From Paracoccaceae bacterium (GTDB lineage Bacteria; Pseudomonadota; Alphaproteobacteria; Rhodobacterales; Rhodobacteraceae), in contig JAPOTI010000027.1 in assembly GCA_026709265.1 (NCBI GenBank), forward strand, positions 1 through 64,000: 64,000 bases of DNA, read 5' to 3'. Positions 20,290 to 30,450 of this stretch are shown here, piece after piece. The notes beneath the pieces were generated by a model. The model was not told the origin of the DNA and made no database searches. It worked only from the letters and a program-made list of their open reading frames with translations. The position numbers and the translations under genes are program-made. Every line of letters starts with the position of its first letter. Within the stretch, counting starts at the first letter, position 1.

Positions 20290-21609
20290 TCACGACGTTC
20301 GCCTTTTTGAGCGGAGTTTGGCGAAATATTGCAGGCGTTTCTTCAGATCACGCTCAAATCCGCGCTCGACCGGCATAAGGTAGGACTTTCGTTCCATTCC
20401 ATCTGGGAAACAATTTTGTCCGGAAAATGCATCTGGTGAATCATGATCATATTGATAGTCGGCACCGTAGCCAAACTCCTTCATCAATTTGGTGGGCGCA
20501 TTGAGAATATGTTTCGGGGGTGGCAAAGAACCGGTTGAACGGGCATCGCGCTGCGCCGCGCTGAACGCCTTGTAGGCCGTATTTGATTTTGGCGACAGGG
20601 CCAGATACGCGACCGCCTCGGCGATACCCAATTCGCCCTCCGGGCTCCCGAGCCTTTCATAATTCTCCCAGGCCGCCAGACAAAAGGACAAGGTCTGGGG
20701 ATCAGCAAGTCCAATATCCTCGGTTGCCATCCGCGTCACGCGCCTGAGGATATAGCGCGGGTCTTCGCCACCATGCAGCATCCGGGCGAGCCAGTAGAGT
20801 GCGGCATCCGGATCAGAACTGCGGACTGACTTATGCAAGGCAGAAATCAAATTATAATGCCAGTCGCCTGACCGATCATAACTCGTTGAACGCCGTGCGA
20901 CAGTCGCTGCAACCTGCGCGGCATTGAACTCTTTGTCGGGCGCCTCCAGCCAAATCTGTTCCGCCAGGTTGATCAATGCCCGCCCATCTCCATCAGCCAA
21001 CTGAATCAATTGCACCCTCCCGGCTGCGGTCACGGGCAGTTGGCAGTTGAGGCGCTTCTCGGCGCGACACAGGAGCGCATCAAGGTCTGATTCGGTCAAA
21101 TGATGCAGTGGAAGGACTTGCATACGCGACAGCAAGGCCGGATTGAGCTCAAACGATGGATTCTCGGCAGTGGCAGCAATCAGCGTGAAGGAACCATCCT
21201 CGAGACCTGGCAGGAACCCATCCTGCTGACTGCGGTTGAAACGATGAATTTCATCGACAAATATGAGCGTGCGGATCCCATCCTGGCGCCGCAGTCGTGC
21301 CTCACTGAAAATCCTGCGCAAATCTGCCGTGCCCGACTCGACCGCACTCATCTGCACCAGTTCCTGATCGGAATTCGCTGCCAGCAATCGCGCCAGAGTC
21401 GTTTTTCCACATCCCGGTGGTCCCCAGAATATCAGGGATGTGACCGTCTTTGTCGTCATCAACCGACGGAGTGGGCCTCCATCCGTCAGGAGATGTTGCT
21501 GCCCAAAGACGTCCTCGAACTTTGTCGGGCGCAGAATATCAGCGAGAGGGCGCGAATCCTCGGAGCGGCCAAATTTAAAACCGAGTGCCGTCGGGGAACC
21601 CTGCGGCAT
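20290..21609 (-). CDS. rarA: replication-associated recombination protein RarA (MgsA), AAA ATPase
   Basis: A 439-residue clamp-loader-like AAA+ ATPase that acts at stalled forks. Walker A is GPPGCGKTTLA, Walker B IFVDEIHRFNRSQQD, sensor 1 is in AATAENPSF, and the C-terminal MgsA domain includes GGEDPRYILRRVTRMA, YLALSPKSN and the conserved YDHDSPDAFSGQNCFPD. The frame can be read from a TTG at 21615, but the ATG at 21609 is more likely. It lies just downstream of rplQ (55 bases), a frequent neighbourhood in alphaproteobacteria. Confidence 0.95.
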   Translation of the reverse strand: MPQGSPTALGFKFGRSEDSRPLADILRPTKFEDVFGQQHLLTDGGPLRRLMTTKTVTSLIFWGPPGCGKTTLARLLAANSDQELVQMSAVESGTADLRRIFSEARLRRQDGIRTLIFVDEIHRFNRSQQDGFLPGLEDGSFTLIAATAENPSFELNPALLSRMQVLPLHHLTESDLDALLCRAEKRLNCQLPVTAAGRVQLIQLADGDGRALINLAEQIWLEAPDKEFNAAQVAATVARRSTSYDRSGDWHYNLISALHKSVRSSDPDAALYWLARMLHGGEDPRYILRRVTRMATEDIGLADPQTLSFCLAAWENYERLGSPEGELGIAEAVAYLALSPKSNTAYKAFSAAQRDARSTGSLPPPKHILNAPTKLMKEFGYGADYQYDHDSPDAFSGQNCFPDGMERKSYLMPVERGFERDLKKRLQYFAKLRSKRRTS

Positions 21610-21664
21610 GGCCAACGTCAGTCAGTTATCGATTGATTTCGATCCTGGGCAAAATTGGGCGCAC

Positions 21665-22087
21665 CTACGAGTTATCCTCGCCTGCCTCTTCGGTCGTCCG
21701 CATCCGGTCAGCAGCGCCCTTGGCTTCCGGGTCGCGGTCAATGAATTCAATGATCGCCATCGGTGCTGAATCGCCATAGCGAAAGCCGGCCTTGAGAACG
21801 CGCGTGTAACCACCATGTCGATTCTGGTAACGCGGTCCCAAAACGTCAAACAATTTCGTCACATGCTGATCCTGGATCAGCCGCGATGCGGCCTGGCGAC
21901 GCGCATGGAGATCACCGCGTTTTCCCAAGGTAATCAGCTTCTCAACGATCGGCCTGAGTTCTTTCGCCTTGGGCAGGGTCGTCCGAATCTGCTCATGTTC
22001 AATCAACGAGCCCGCCATATTGGCAAACATCGCCTTGCGGTGCTCACTCGTACGGTTGAGATGGCGGTAGCCGCTCTTATGACGCAT
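21665..22087 (-). CDS. rplQ: 50S ribosomal protein L17
   Basis: A 140-residue L17 with the conserved N-terminus [20 protein letters not shown] and the [19 protein letters not shown] segment. It binds 23S rRNA near the exit tunnel. It is the last gene of the alpha-type run rpsM-rpsK-rpoA-rplQ and follows rpoA after 76 bases. The C-terminal ~20 residues are acidic and variable, as is common. I see no clear intrinsic terminator in the 55 bases before rarA. Confidence 0.98.
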   Translation of the reverse strand: MRHKSGYRHLNRTSEHRKAMFANMAGSLIEHEQIRTTLPKAKELRPIVEKLITLGKRGDLHARRQAASRLIQDQHVTKLFDVLGPRYQNRHGGYTRVLKAGFRYGDSAPMAIIEFIDRDPEAKGAADRMRTTEEAGEDNS

Positions 22088-22163
22088 GGTTCCAACTCGC
22101 TCCCTGATTGTTCCGCAGCATCATTTCACTGCGGTTACGTAACCTGCTGTGCAGCGTCAATGC

Positions 22164-23177
22164 TCAATAGCTGCTATCATGCTGTTTTGACAACTCTTCA
22201 AGATTATCCGGCGGCCAACCTGGATTCTCCATCCCCAAAGACAGGCCAAGATCTGCCAGCATTTTCTTGATCTCGTTCAGCGACTTACGCCCGAAATTGG
22301 GCGTCTTGAGCATGTCCGCCTCAGACTTAAGAACCAAATCGCCAATATAAACAATATTGTCATTCTTTAAGCAATTGGCAGCGCGAACCGAGAGTTCAAG
22401 CTCTTCGACCTTGCGGAAGAATTCCGGACTATGGAGATCAGTTGTCGATGCTTCCTCAGATTCGATCGACTGCGGCTCGTGGAAGTTGATAAATGGTTCC
22501 AGCTGATCCTGAATGATACGGGCTGCAAATGCGAGTGCATCTTCGGGATTGATCGAACCGTCAGTACTGACCTCAAGCACGAGTCGGTCATAGTCAAGTA
22601 TTTCACCTTCGCGCGCAGGTTCAACCTTGTAAGCAACCCGTCGTACAGGTGAGTAAATCGCGTCGATCAGAATCGTCTCCGCATCGCCATCATTCGCCTG
22701 TTGGTCGGCCGTCACATAGCCCTTGCCGACATTAACAGTCAGTTCAGCGTCAAAAGATGCGCCCTCGTCCAAATGGCAAATGATATGGTCGGGATTCAGG
22801 ATCGTAATCCCATTGATACATTCGATATCACCTGCACGCACCGCACCCGCTTCTCTGGCTCTCAGATTCAGTCGCCGCGGTCCTGATACCTCCATGTGCA
22901 ACCTGACATCCTTCAGATTGAGGACAATGTCGGTGACATCCTCACGGATTCCCTTGATCGACATAAACTCGTGAACAACGCGATCGATACGTACACCGGT
23001 CACAGCAGCGCCTTGCAGGGACGACATCAAGACCCGCCGCAGAGCATTGCCGAGCGTCAGACCAAAACCCCGCTCCAGCGGCGAGACGACAATCTGAGCC
23101 TCGCAACTTCCGTCCGAACCCGGATTGATGTCGAGACGTTTCGGCTTGATCAGCGCATCCCAATTATTTTGAATCAT
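22164..23177 (-). CDS. rpoA: DNA-directed RNA polymerase subunit alpha
   Basis: The 337-residue alpha subunit. The N-terminal dimerisation domain (about 1-235) has the motif [16 protein letters not shown]; the C-terminal domain (about 255-330) carries the DNA- and activator-contacting helix with [15 protein letters not shown] and the [23 protein letters not shown] helix. The length is normal and no insertion is seen, in contrast to the beta' subunit of the same enzyme in this window. Confidence 0.98.
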   Translation of the reverse strand: MIQNNWDALIKPKRLDINPGSDGSCEAQIVVSPLERGFGLTLGNALRRVLMSSLQGAAVTGVRIDRVVHEFMSIKGIREDVTDIVLNLKDVRLHMEVSGPRRLNLRAREAGAVRAGDIECINGITILNPDHIICHLDEGASFDAELTVNVGKGYVTADQQANDGDAETILIDAIYSPVRRVAYKVEPAREGEILDYDRLVLEVSTDGSINPEDALAFAARIIQDQLEPFINFHEPQSIESEEASTTDLHSPEFFRKVEELELSVRAANCLKNDNIVYIGDLVLKSEADMLKTPNFGRKSLNEIKKMLADLGLSLGMENPGWPPDNLEELSKQHDSSY

Positions 23178-23257
23178 TGCATATCTCCAAATTCGGTCGG
23201 CGCCTCGCTTTCGCGGCGCAAATGTCGAGAATCCAAGCGATCGCGCGGAGCGATCAA

Positions 23258-23647
23258 CTAAACGCGGCGACGTTTTGGTGGGCGGCAGCCATTATGGGCG
23301 ATCGGGGTCACGTCACGGATCGCTGTGATCGTAAAGCCCGCAGCTGCCAGTGCCCGCAGGGCACTTTCACGCCCCGAGCCGGGGCCCTGAACTACAACCT
23401 CAAGAGTTTTCACTCCATGTTCGGCGGCTTTTCTTGCAACATCTTCTGCCGCCTGTTGCGCTGCATAAGGGGTTGATTTTCGTGACCCCTTGAATCCCAT
23501 CGTGCCGGCCGATGACCAAGCGATCGCATTACCCTGCATATCGGAAATTAAGATTTTGGTATTGTTGAATGATGAACTGACATGAGCGACCCCCGTGGGG
23601 ATGTTCTTGCGCCCTTTTCGCCGACCGCGGCCTCGTTCTACTGCCAA
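23258..23647 (-). CDS. rpsK: 30S ribosomal protein S11
   Basis: The 129-residue S11 of the platform of the small subunit, with [11 protein letters not shown]-like N-terminus (here [18 protein letters not shown]) and the C-terminal [18 protein letters not shown]. The start codon is TTG at 23647, preceded by a GGAG-type ribosome-binding site; no better ATG or GTG lies in frame before the conserved region. It follows rpsM after 14 bases. Confidence 0.98.
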   Translation of the reverse strand: MAVERGRGRRKGRKNIPTGVAHVSSSFNNTKILISDMQGNAIAWSSAGTMGFKGSRKSTPYAAQQAAEDVARKAAEHGVKTLEVVVQGPGSGRESALRALAAAGFTITAIRDVTPIAHNGCRPPKRRRV

Positions 23648-23661
23648 TTTTTGACTCTCCG

Positions 23662-24030
23662 CTACTTCTTCTTACCGGCAATCGGTCTGGCCGGACCTTT
23701 ACGTGTCCGCGCATTGGTATGCGTCCGCTGCCCCCGAGCCGGTAACCCACGGCGATGACGGAGACCACGATAACAACCGAGATCCATCATCCGCTTGATA
23801 TTGATCTGAACTTCCCGCCTCAAAGCACCTTCAACCATGTAATTCCGGTCAATATGCTCACGCAACAACAGCACTTCACTGTCACTGAGATCATTAAGTC
23901 GCCGCGACTGATTGATTTTCAAGGTCTCACAGATATTGCGAGCCGTCGCATGTCCGATACCATAGATGCTGGTGAGCGCGATAGGAACACGCTTTTGAGT
24001 CGGAAGATTAACACCTTGAATACGCGCCAA
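23662..24030 (-). CDS. rpsM: 30S ribosomal protein S13
   Basis: The 122-residue S13 of the head of the small subunit, which contacts the P-site tRNA and bridges to L5. [26 protein letters not shown] and the C-terminal [23 protein letters not shown] are canonical. It starts with TTG at 24030 after an AGGAAAAGGA-like ribosome-binding region. It is normally directly downstream of adk; here 7 kb of other genes intervene, so the rpsM-rpsK-rpoA-rplQ group needs its own promoter in the gap at 24031-24644. Confidence 0.98.
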   Translation of the reverse strand: MARIQGVNLPTQKRVPIALTSIYGIGHATARNICETLKINQSRRLNDLSDSEVLLLREHIDRNYMVEGALRREVQINIKRMMDLGCYRGLRHRRGLPARGQRTHTNARTRKGPARPIAGKKK

Positions 24031-24644
24031 TAGTGTCGTCCTTTTCCTACAGTTCCTGCAATTTCCAACTCACACCAACAAGCGACCATCTGACCTCGTG
24101 CAAAGGATCGCAAGGACCACGCCACCAACCTGCAGCAGCAATGTGATTGAAATTTGAAAAAACGGGTCTGTCTTTCGCCATGCCGCCCTTACCGATTTTG
24201 TTTTCCACAGTCAAGGGGTTCACAGAAAAAATTTACCGAATGCGCCTGACTTCATGAAATCCACAACCGTGAGATCGCGAGTCTCGCCGGGCCGATCACA
24301 GACCCGACCACATTGCCAACCGCACCCGTGAGAACGACTTTATCGGTCAGGCTGCGCGTCGATCAGACAAGCAAGAGCGGGCTTGCCCGTATTGCTGGAC
24401 CTGACGAACACTGTAACAAGGACACAGGTCAATTTTGGCGGTGATGATCGGCCCGAAGCCTCTTGCCGCCAGCATAAGATTTCCTGATGACATCTTATTC
24501 ATCGCGCATGGTTTCCGATGACATCGGCTACAGGGCTACTTACGACAGAAATGATGGTCTGAGTACACGTGACGTGCCTGTCGCCGCAACAGCCGTATAC
24601 ATCAAGCCCGTCTATGCGGGCTCAATCCCTGTGAAAACGCAAAC
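24031..24644. other. gap with probable promoter of the rpsM-rpoA group
   Basis: 614 bases with no recognisable gene on either strand. It should contain the promoter for rpsM-rpsK-rpoA-rplQ, read leftward. A minus-strand TTGACT at 24209-24214 is a possible -35 box, but the hexamer 17 bases downstream (TAAGGG) is a poor -10, so the assignment is weak. Near the right edge is a short hairpin after dctM. Confidence 0.45.
24606..24623 (-). terminator. short hairpin after dctM, possible terminator
   Basis: A perfect 6-bp inverted repeat, AGCCCG and CGGGCT around a 6-base loop, 21 bases after the dctM stop. No U run follows on the minus strand, so it may only stabilise the 3' end or act together with Rho. 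Confidence 0.3.
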
Positions 24645-26093
24645 CTAATCCCCATACGCGACCGATGGAAGCCACGTCGTCAGCGCCGGGAACTGGAACA
24701 CGATCATCAGCCCGACAAGTTGCAATATAACAAAGGGAATGATGCCCCGATAGATATGTCCAAGTGTCACACCCGGCGGGCACACGCCCTTCAAATAGAA
24801 CAGAGCGAAGCCAACTGGCGGGGTCAGAAAGGACGTCTGCAACGTGACGGCGGCCAGAATAGCAAACCAGACGATGGACGGGTCACGAACCTGATCAAAA
24901 CCCGGAACGTCAAGATCAAGACCCAGGATGACCGGCAGCATCAATGGCATGACGATAATGGTAATCTCAATCCAGTCAAGGAGGAAGCCGAGCAAAAAGA
25001 TAATTGACAGGATAAAGAGAACCGTCAGGTAGGGATCATCAAAGGCAGAAAGAACCAGACCCTCAATGATCTCATCGCCGCCATAGCGACGCAGGACAAA
25101 AGCAAAGAAATTTGCGGCAAGAAAAATACCGATAATGTAACCGGTGGTGTTGACCGTCGAATAACTGACTTCGCGCATCACTTTGAAATTCAGTTTCCCA
25201 TTCGCCAAAGCCAGAATGGTGGCACCAAGAGCACCAAGGCCGGACGCTTCTGTCGGTGTTGCGAATCCAGCAAAGATAGAGCCCAAAACCAACAGAATCA
25301 GAAATAATGGCGGCACCACGGCAATGAGCACCTCTTTGACCGCCTGCCAGCTGATGTCCTCCCTGTTTTCGGGGGCTGGCATCGATGACGGACTGATCAG
25401 GCCATAGACGACGATAAATACGATGTAGAGCGCACCGAGAATCAAACCCGGAAAGAATGCTCCCATAAATAAATCGCCAAGCGAAATCGCCAACTGATCT
25501 GACATGATGACCAGCATGATCGATGGCGGGATCAGTATTCCGAGGGTTCCGGCAGAAGCGACCGTTCCAGTAGCAATTGGCTTGCTATAATTCTGCGCCA
25601 TCATCGCTGGCAATGCCATGACGCCCAGAAGTGTCACCGAGGCACCAATCACACCGGTTGAAGCAGCGAGAACAATGCCGATCAACATCACTGTCAAGGA
25701 AAGCCCACCGCGCAAACGCCCAAACAGTTTCTGCATCGAGTGCATCATGCGCTGTGCAACGCCCGACTGATCAAGCATCAGCCCCATAAAAATAAACATT
25801 GGCAAAGCAACAAGAACCGGATTCTTGACTATGCCACCAAAAAGTCTGCCCGCAACCGCCCCAAAACGCTGATAATCGATCCCGGTACGATCGAATTCAA
25901 TGACATCGCGAAACGCGGCGCGGAACGGATCCAACAGTATTTCTGCGATCAGGGCAAAAACCAGACTCACCCCAACGAGCGCAAATGCCACGGGCACGCC
26001 GCGAAACAGCATGAAAATAAATGTGAGGAACATGGCCAGAATAGCCAGTTCGTTCAATGTCAGGAATTGACCGATGAATCCCAGGATGGCCAT
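24645..26093 (-). CDS. TRAP transporter large permease, DctM family
   Basis: The 482-residue large membrane subunit of a tripartite ATP-independent periplasmic transporter, which imports an organic acid using a sodium gradient. About 12-13 hydrophobic helices are visible, with family motifs LFRGVPVAFALVGVS near the start, STGVIGASVTLLG, GILIPPSIMLVIMSDQLAIS, and LLGFLLDWIEITIIVMPL. The length is above the common ~430 and fits the DctM subgroup of mannitol/chloroaromatic-type TRAP systems. It is the last gene of dctP-dctQ-dctM. Confidence 0.94.
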   Translation of the reverse strand: MAILGFIGQFLTLNELAILAMFLTFIFMLFRGVPVAFALVGVSLVFALIAEILLDPFRAAFRDVIEFDRTGIDYQRFGAVAGRLFGGIVKNPVLVALPMFIFMGLMLDQSGVAQRMMHSMQKLFGRLRGGLSLTVMLIGIVLAASTGVIGASVTLLGVMALPAMMAQNYSKPIATGTVASAGTLGILIPPSIMLVIMSDQLAISLGDLFMGAFFPGLILGALYIVFIVVYGLISPSSMPAPENREDISWQAVKEVLIAVVPPLFLILLVLGSIFAGFATPTEASGLGALGATILALANGKLNFKVMREVSYSTVNTTGYIIGIFLAANFFAFVLRRYGGDEIIEGLVLSAFDDPYLTVLFILSIIFLLGFLLDWIEITIIVMPLMLPVILGLDLDVPGFDQVRDPSIVWFAILAAVTLQTSFLTPPVGFALFYLKGVCPPGVTLGHIYRGIIPFVILQLVGLMIVFQFPALTTWLPSVAYGD

Positions 26094-26175
26094 GGTCTAA
26101 CAAGACCGCCCGGTCAATCGAATGGCAGTTGGAGAGTCATTCATCGCTATACGATTCATCAGTTCGCAGACCAAG

Positions 26176-26979
26176 CTAGCCCGGCACCTGCCGCCTACCG
26201 GCGAAAATGCGGGCACCGACAATCAGGACAATGGTCAGAATAATACCAGCCAATACGGTCCATTTCATGGTTTCCGGCCCAATCTGAAAAGTTCCGAATA
26301 CCGGAAGCCGACTGATCTCACGGTTCGACAGTTCTGCCGGACTGGTCAGGCGCATGAACCACCAGATGCCGTAGTAAGCGGCCAGATTCATGATGAAGAG
26401 CGTTGATGGAAGCGCGACCAGGAGCTGCTTCCATAGTGCCGGATTGGTGAGTTTGCCGAGAAACCGAACATAGGCCGCCCAGGTCGCAACGCCGATGAAG
26501 AGAAACGCGATATTCATGAACCACTTCAGCAACCACAGATTATGCAGTCCATTGGGGCTGTCTGAGCCTTCGTCATTTGAGAAAGACTGTATCGCATAAG
26601 GCAGCGTGGTGTCCCAGCTCAAAATCACGAAGGGCAGAAACAGCCAAACAAGGGCGACAATTTCAATCCGGTACTTGGTTTCAGGCACAAACCGGTCGTA
26701 AAAGATGTCAACACGAACGTGACTGCCGACCGTGACCGCATAGCCAATCGCAATCAGGGACGCGGAGCCATAGAGCCACCATTGCAGGTCATCAAGCCAA
26801 GCCTGGTTGAAGCCGGCACTTCGCAGGACAACCTGCGTGCAAATGGCGATCATGAGCAGGGGAAAGAGCCAAGCGAAGCCGTTCGATAGAAATATGATCA
26901 GCCGATCGCCCCGGTTATGCTCAAGGCGTCCCGCCGTGCTGGGGTCAGGCGCAGAAACAATGTCATCCGTTGTGGTCAC
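26176..26979 (-). CDS. TRAP transporter small permease, DctQ family
   Basis: A 267-residue small membrane subunit with four main helices (about 28-50, 68-90, 110-130, 155-180) plus additional hydrophobic segments at about 200-220 and 240-260, longer than the usual ~170 residues, again as in the mannitol/chloroaromatic TRAP subgroup. The start is GTG at 26979 with a GGGGA ribosome-binding site. It lies between the solute-binding protein gene (100 bases upstream) and the large permease gene (82 bases downstream). Confidence 0.9.
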   Translation of the reverse strand: MTTTDDIVSAPDPSTAGRLEHNRGDRLIIFLSNGFAWLFPLLMIAICTQVVLRSAGFNQAWLDDLQWWLYGSASLIAIGYAVTVGSHVRVDIFYDRFVPETKYRIEIVALVWLFLPFVILSWDTTLPYAIQSFSNDEGSDSPNGLHNLWLLKWFMNIAFLFIGVATWAAYVRFLGKLTNPALWKQLLVALPSTLFIMNLAAYYGIWWFMRLTSPAELSNREISRLPVFGTFQIGPETMKWTVLAGIILTIVLIVGARIFAGRRQVPG

Positions 26980-27079
26980 GCGATCCCCAATTCATGCTTG
27001 GCCATGACATCCATCTGGCGCATGTCCCGAAAATACGGGGCAGGATACCACCGCCCCGTATCAAGTTTCCAACCTCGCC

Positions 27080-28126
27080 TTAATTCCTTGGGCGTGGCAA
27101 GTAGATATTGTTGAACCAGATCTTGTAGCCTTGACGGAATTCCTGGAGATCATCCCATGCCTTGGCAAAGAACTCGTCCTCGGCCGCGAGTTCAGCCGCA
27201 ACCTCATTCCACGCAGTTTCAAAAGCGTCGAGCATTTCGGTATCCCACTGCTTGATCGTCACGCCATGTTCTTCGACATTGGTCACCATGGCCGGGAAGT
27301 TCCGTGCTTCGCCTTCGGCAAAGTTGTCCGTGATATTCGCCATACAGGCATACCTGATTTGATTTTGAGATCTCTCATCCAGAGCGTCCCAACGATCCTT
27401 GTTGATCAACAATTCGAAAAGCGTGGCAGGTTGATGCCAGCCGGGGAAATAGTTGTATTTCGCGATATTGTAGAAACCCAGATTGGCATCAACAAGCGGC
27501 ATGGAAAACTCGGTTGCATCGATTGCGCCCCGCTCGAGAGCCGGGAATATGTCACCGCCTGCGAGGAGTGACGTCGAGACACCAATTTTCTGCATCACTT
27601 TGGCACCAAGGCCAAAGAACCGCATATTCAAACCATTCAAATCGTCAAGGGAGGTGATTTCGTTCTTGAACCAGCCCGACGTCTCTGGCGCATACATCCC
27701 GCAAAGTTCCACATGGACATTAAAGTTGTTGGTCTCATACATTTCACGCATCAAAGCCAGACCGTCGTCATACAGCATCCATGCCAAAGCCTCACCAGGC
27801 TCCGGACCGAACGGAACAGCAGCAAAGAGACCAGCGGCATTCATCTTTCCCTGCCAGTAACCGGATGTCGTGTAAGCTGCATCAACCGATCCATTTGATA
27901 CGGCATCGAGTGCCTCAAGAGCAGGCACCAGTTCACCCGGATCGAAATGTTCGAATTCGACTGATTCAGAGATCGAGTTGATCTTGTCAACGAAACTGAC
28001 CCCCGCGGTACCCAGGATCGGCAAATTCTTTCCGAATGCAGATGTCATTTCAAAAACTTCCTGCGACTGGACCGTCGTAGCAGAAAGGGCGACAAGACCT
28101 GCCGCTGCCAACACTCTATGTTTCAT
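27080..28126 (-). CDS. TRAP transporter periplasmic solute-binding protein, DctP/TakP-like
   Basis: A 348-residue periplasmic binding protein. Residues 1-22 form a Sec signal peptide (AAAGLVALSATTVQS). The LNGLNMRFFGLGAKVMQKIGVS and GDIFPALERGAIDATEFSMP stretches carry the TRAP signature region with the arginine that normally binds the substrate carboxylate, and YFPGWHQPATLFELLINK resembles TakP-type alpha-keto-acid binders. I infer a carboxylate substrate and cannot name it. The ATG at 28126 has GGAG 8 bases upstream. It is the first gene of the transporter operon. Confidence 0.92.
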   Translation of the reverse strand: MKHRVLAAAGLVALSATTVQSQEVFEMTSAFGKNLPILGTAGVSFVDKINSISESVEFEHFDPGELVPALEALDAVSNGSVDAAYTTSGYWQGKMNAAGLFAAVPFGPEPGEALAWMLYDDGLALMREMYETNNFNVHVELCGMYAPETSGWFKNEITSLDDLNGLNMRFFGLGAKVMQKIGVSTSLLAGGDIFPALERGAIDATEFSMPLVDANLGFYNIAKYNYFPGWHQPATLFELLINKDRWDALDERSQNQIRYACMANITDNFAEGEARNFPAMVTNVEEHGVTIKQWDTEMLDAFETAWNEVAAELAAEDEFFAKAWDDLQEFRQGYKIWFNNIYLPRPRN

Positions 28127-28391
28127 TTATACTACTCCATTAGAATTCAAAGGTCGCACCGACTAACAGATAATTTTCGCGATGACCAGAAAGATCCCAC
28201 ATAGCGGACAATTGATCGCAATGTCGAACCGATCAGACGATGTAATGGATATCTGGCTGGTCCTGCTCGCCACCAGAAGTGGCACGAAACTTCTCATGGC
28301 GGTTGATTCCCGAACCCGGTGATGTCGCTGAATTCGGGATATCCCATATCTCCAGCTTGACGCTCTTTAGGGATGACCTTGTCGCTTGGTG

Positions 28392-28787
28392 TTACTTGAC
28401 GGGTTTCCACAACTGGGAACTGCAGAAGAGTAACAGGCAACCTGAGACTTCCAGGCCTTCCTTCTTTCGCGTCATCGTTGCGCTGAACGTCTGATCGCGA
28501 TCCACCGCGTAGATCTTGCCACCCCCATACCGGCCATTGCCGAGTGGCTTCATATTCCAGATAATCCTGACATTCAGCGCTGGATCATCCTTGATCTCCT
28601 GTCTGGAATCGGCAAACGCACGGCGCACCACGCCACAGACCTTCTCTTCGCACGGATAGATTTCGACATGCGCATATCCCCCATTATTGCCCGCGAGGGT
28701 CTGATAAATCCCGAAAACCGATTCCGCCCCGACAGCGGCGGGAAACATCGTCAGCGCGATGACTGCAAATGTCCGAAGAACGCGCAT
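28392..28787 (-). CDS. DUF2147-family secreted protein
   Basis: A 131-residue protein. The frame extends far upstream, but the ATG at 28787 follows a GAGGGGA ribosome-binding site and begins a clear Sec signal peptide (MRVLRTFAVIALTMFPAAVGAES). The mature part shows the DUF2147 pattern: GIYQTLAGNNGGYAHVEIYPC near residue 25, a mid-protein WNMKPLGNGRYGGGKIYAVDRDQTF, and a C-terminal LEVSGCLLLFCSSQLWKPV. Function unknown; the family is periplasmic in many Proteobacteria. Confidence 0.85.
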   Translation of the reverse strand: MRVLRTFAVIALTMFPAAVGAESVFGIYQTLAGNNGGYAHVEIYPCEEKVCGVVRRAFADSRQEIKDDPALNVRIIWNMKPLGNGRYGGGKIYAVDRDQTFSATMTRKKEGLEVSGCLLLFCSSQLWKPVK

Positions 28788-29161
28788 GGGGTCCCCTCTC
28801 CTCTCATACCGAGGCTTGCATTCATAGTGCCCACAATCGGGTCCGTATGGCTGCAGATTATATCCCTGGATTCGGAATTTCAAATGGCGGCACCGTCGAC
28901 TTGCTGGCCGCCAATCTCCGACCATAATCAGGCCCTTTCTGCCACAGATCTTCAGCCTCCAGCAGTTTGACAGCAAATGGCGACGCTGATACTTGACCAT
29001 CGCAAGACATGTGAATCTCGCCCTCTTGGTATCTCGATCTGTGCCGTGGGACGATGATACGAATGCTTTGCGCATGACCCGGCAGACAGCACATCGTGCC
29101 CACTGACCGGGGAAGTCAGGCTCGGTTGATCGCCAGTGCACGACTCGACCGCCAACGAAAG
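28788..29161. other. divergent intergenic region
   Basis: About 370 bases between the DUF2147 gene (leftward) and guaC (rightward), likely holding both promoters. A minus-strand frame of 50 codons from an ATG at 29010 (to 28858) has a GAGGGCGAG sequence upstream but no recognisable homologue; I do not call it a gene. Confidence 0.4.
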
Positions 29162-30265
29162 ATGCGCCTCATGATCAGCGACGATCTCAAACTTGATTAT
29201 GGTGATGTTTTGATCGTGCCCGGGCGCAGTCCGGTGGCCAGCCGCAAACAGGTTGAACTGGCGGTTGACACTGACTTTCGTGGTCACATCATGCGCTATC
29301 AGGGCGTCCCGATCATGGCTGCCAATATGGACGGCGTCGGCACGATGGAAATGGCTGACGCATTGCGCGAATACGGTGTCTTCAGTTGCCTGACCAAGTT
29401 CTACCAAGCACGGGAATTGATTGATTTCTTCACGTCTGACCCGTCCCGCTCAGCCTTCAGTGCCATGACCATCGGAATCGGCGACGATGACTGGAACAAA
29501 TTTGCGGCGGTCAACGCACGGGCAGGTGATTTACTCGCTTATGCGTGCCTCGATGTTGCCAATGGCTATACAGACCGTTTTGTTGGCTGTGTTGAAAAGT
29601 TTCGTGATCTTTACCCCGACAAGATCCTGATCGCAGGCAATGTCGTCACACCTGAACAAACTGTGCGCCTGATTGATGCAGGAGCAGACATCGTCAAAGT
29701 CGGAATCGGCGGGGGAAGCGTCTGTGAAACCCGAATTAAGACCGGAATCGGCTTTCCGCAATTCTCGGCAGTCCTGGAATGCGCGCGTGCTGCGCATGAG
29801 GATGGCGGACGGATCGTCGCGGATGGTGGCTGCACGACACCGGGAGATGTCGCCAAGGCGCTCGCCGCCGGGGCTGATTTTGTCATGCTCGGTGGCATGT
29901 TCGCTGGCCATAAGGAAGGCGGCGGTCGCATTGTTGACCGTTTCTTCAGCGGTGAAGAAGTCACTGAGGGTGGCGAGTTGGTTATCGAAAAACATCAATA
30001 TGTCGAATTCTACGGGATGAGTTCCAAAACCGCCAATGACAAGCATTTTGGTGGCTTGAAAGACTATCGATCGAGCGAGGGACGCACCGTCTTGCTCAGG
30101 CTCAAACCCTCTTTATCCGATTCCATACATGATTTACTGGGCGGACTTCGCAGTGCCTGTAGCTACGTCGGGGCTGAAAGCCTGAACGAAATCAGTCAAA
30201 AAGCCCGCTTTGTCCGATGCAGCAACACGCATAATCGCATCTTTGAAGAGATGGCACTGGAATAG
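29162..30265 (+). CDS. guaC: GMP reductase
   Basis: A 367-residue TIM-barrel enzyme of the IMPDH/GMPR family that deaminates GMP to IMP with NADPH. The N-terminus DDLKLDYGDVLIVPGRS matches GuaC rather than IMPDH, no CBS domains are present, and the catalytic loop GGGSVCETRIKTG has its cysteine at residue 188 as in E. coli GuaC (Cys186). ADGGCTTPGDVAKALAAGADFVMLGGMFAGH and the flap EFYGMSS with GGLRSACSYVGA complete the fold. The classical GPGSVCTTR is changed to GGGSVCETR. The start could be 29162 or the ATG at 29171; an upstream extension to 29096 has no conserved content. The strand is opposite to the ribosomal genes on both sides. Confidence 0.92.
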   Translation: MRLMISDDLKLDYGDVLIVPGRSPVASRKQVELAVDTDFRGHIMRYQGVPIMAANMDGVGTMEMADALREYGVFSCLTKFYQARELIDFFTSDPSRSAFSAMTIGIGDDDWNKFAAVNARAGDLLAYACLDVANGYTDRFVGCVEKFRDLYPDKILIAGNVVTPEQTVRLIDAGADIVKVGIGGGSVCETRIKTGIGFPQFSAVLECARAAHEDGGRIVADGGCTTPGDVAKALAAGADFVMLGGMFAGHKEGGGRIVDRFFSGEEVTEGGELVIEKHQYVEFYGMSSKTANDKHFGGLKDYRSSEGRTVLLRLKPSLSDSIHDLLGGLRSACSYVGAESLNEISQKARFVRCSNTHNRIFEEMALE

Positions 30266-30269
30266 AATC

Positions 30270-30346
<77 letters not shown>

Positions 30347-30450
30347 ATCTCGCGCATGGCAATAGCCATTTCACGGACATCCTGTCAAGGCAGGACCTGC
30401 GAGCCGCGTGCAACCCGATCTCATCTTGACCAGACAACTGAGGTGACATC

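Noticed and set aside
28858-29010. Minus-strand 50-codon frame with a plausible ribosome-binding site before DUF2147
   Set aside because: No homologue or structural feature recognised; too short to support on composition alone.
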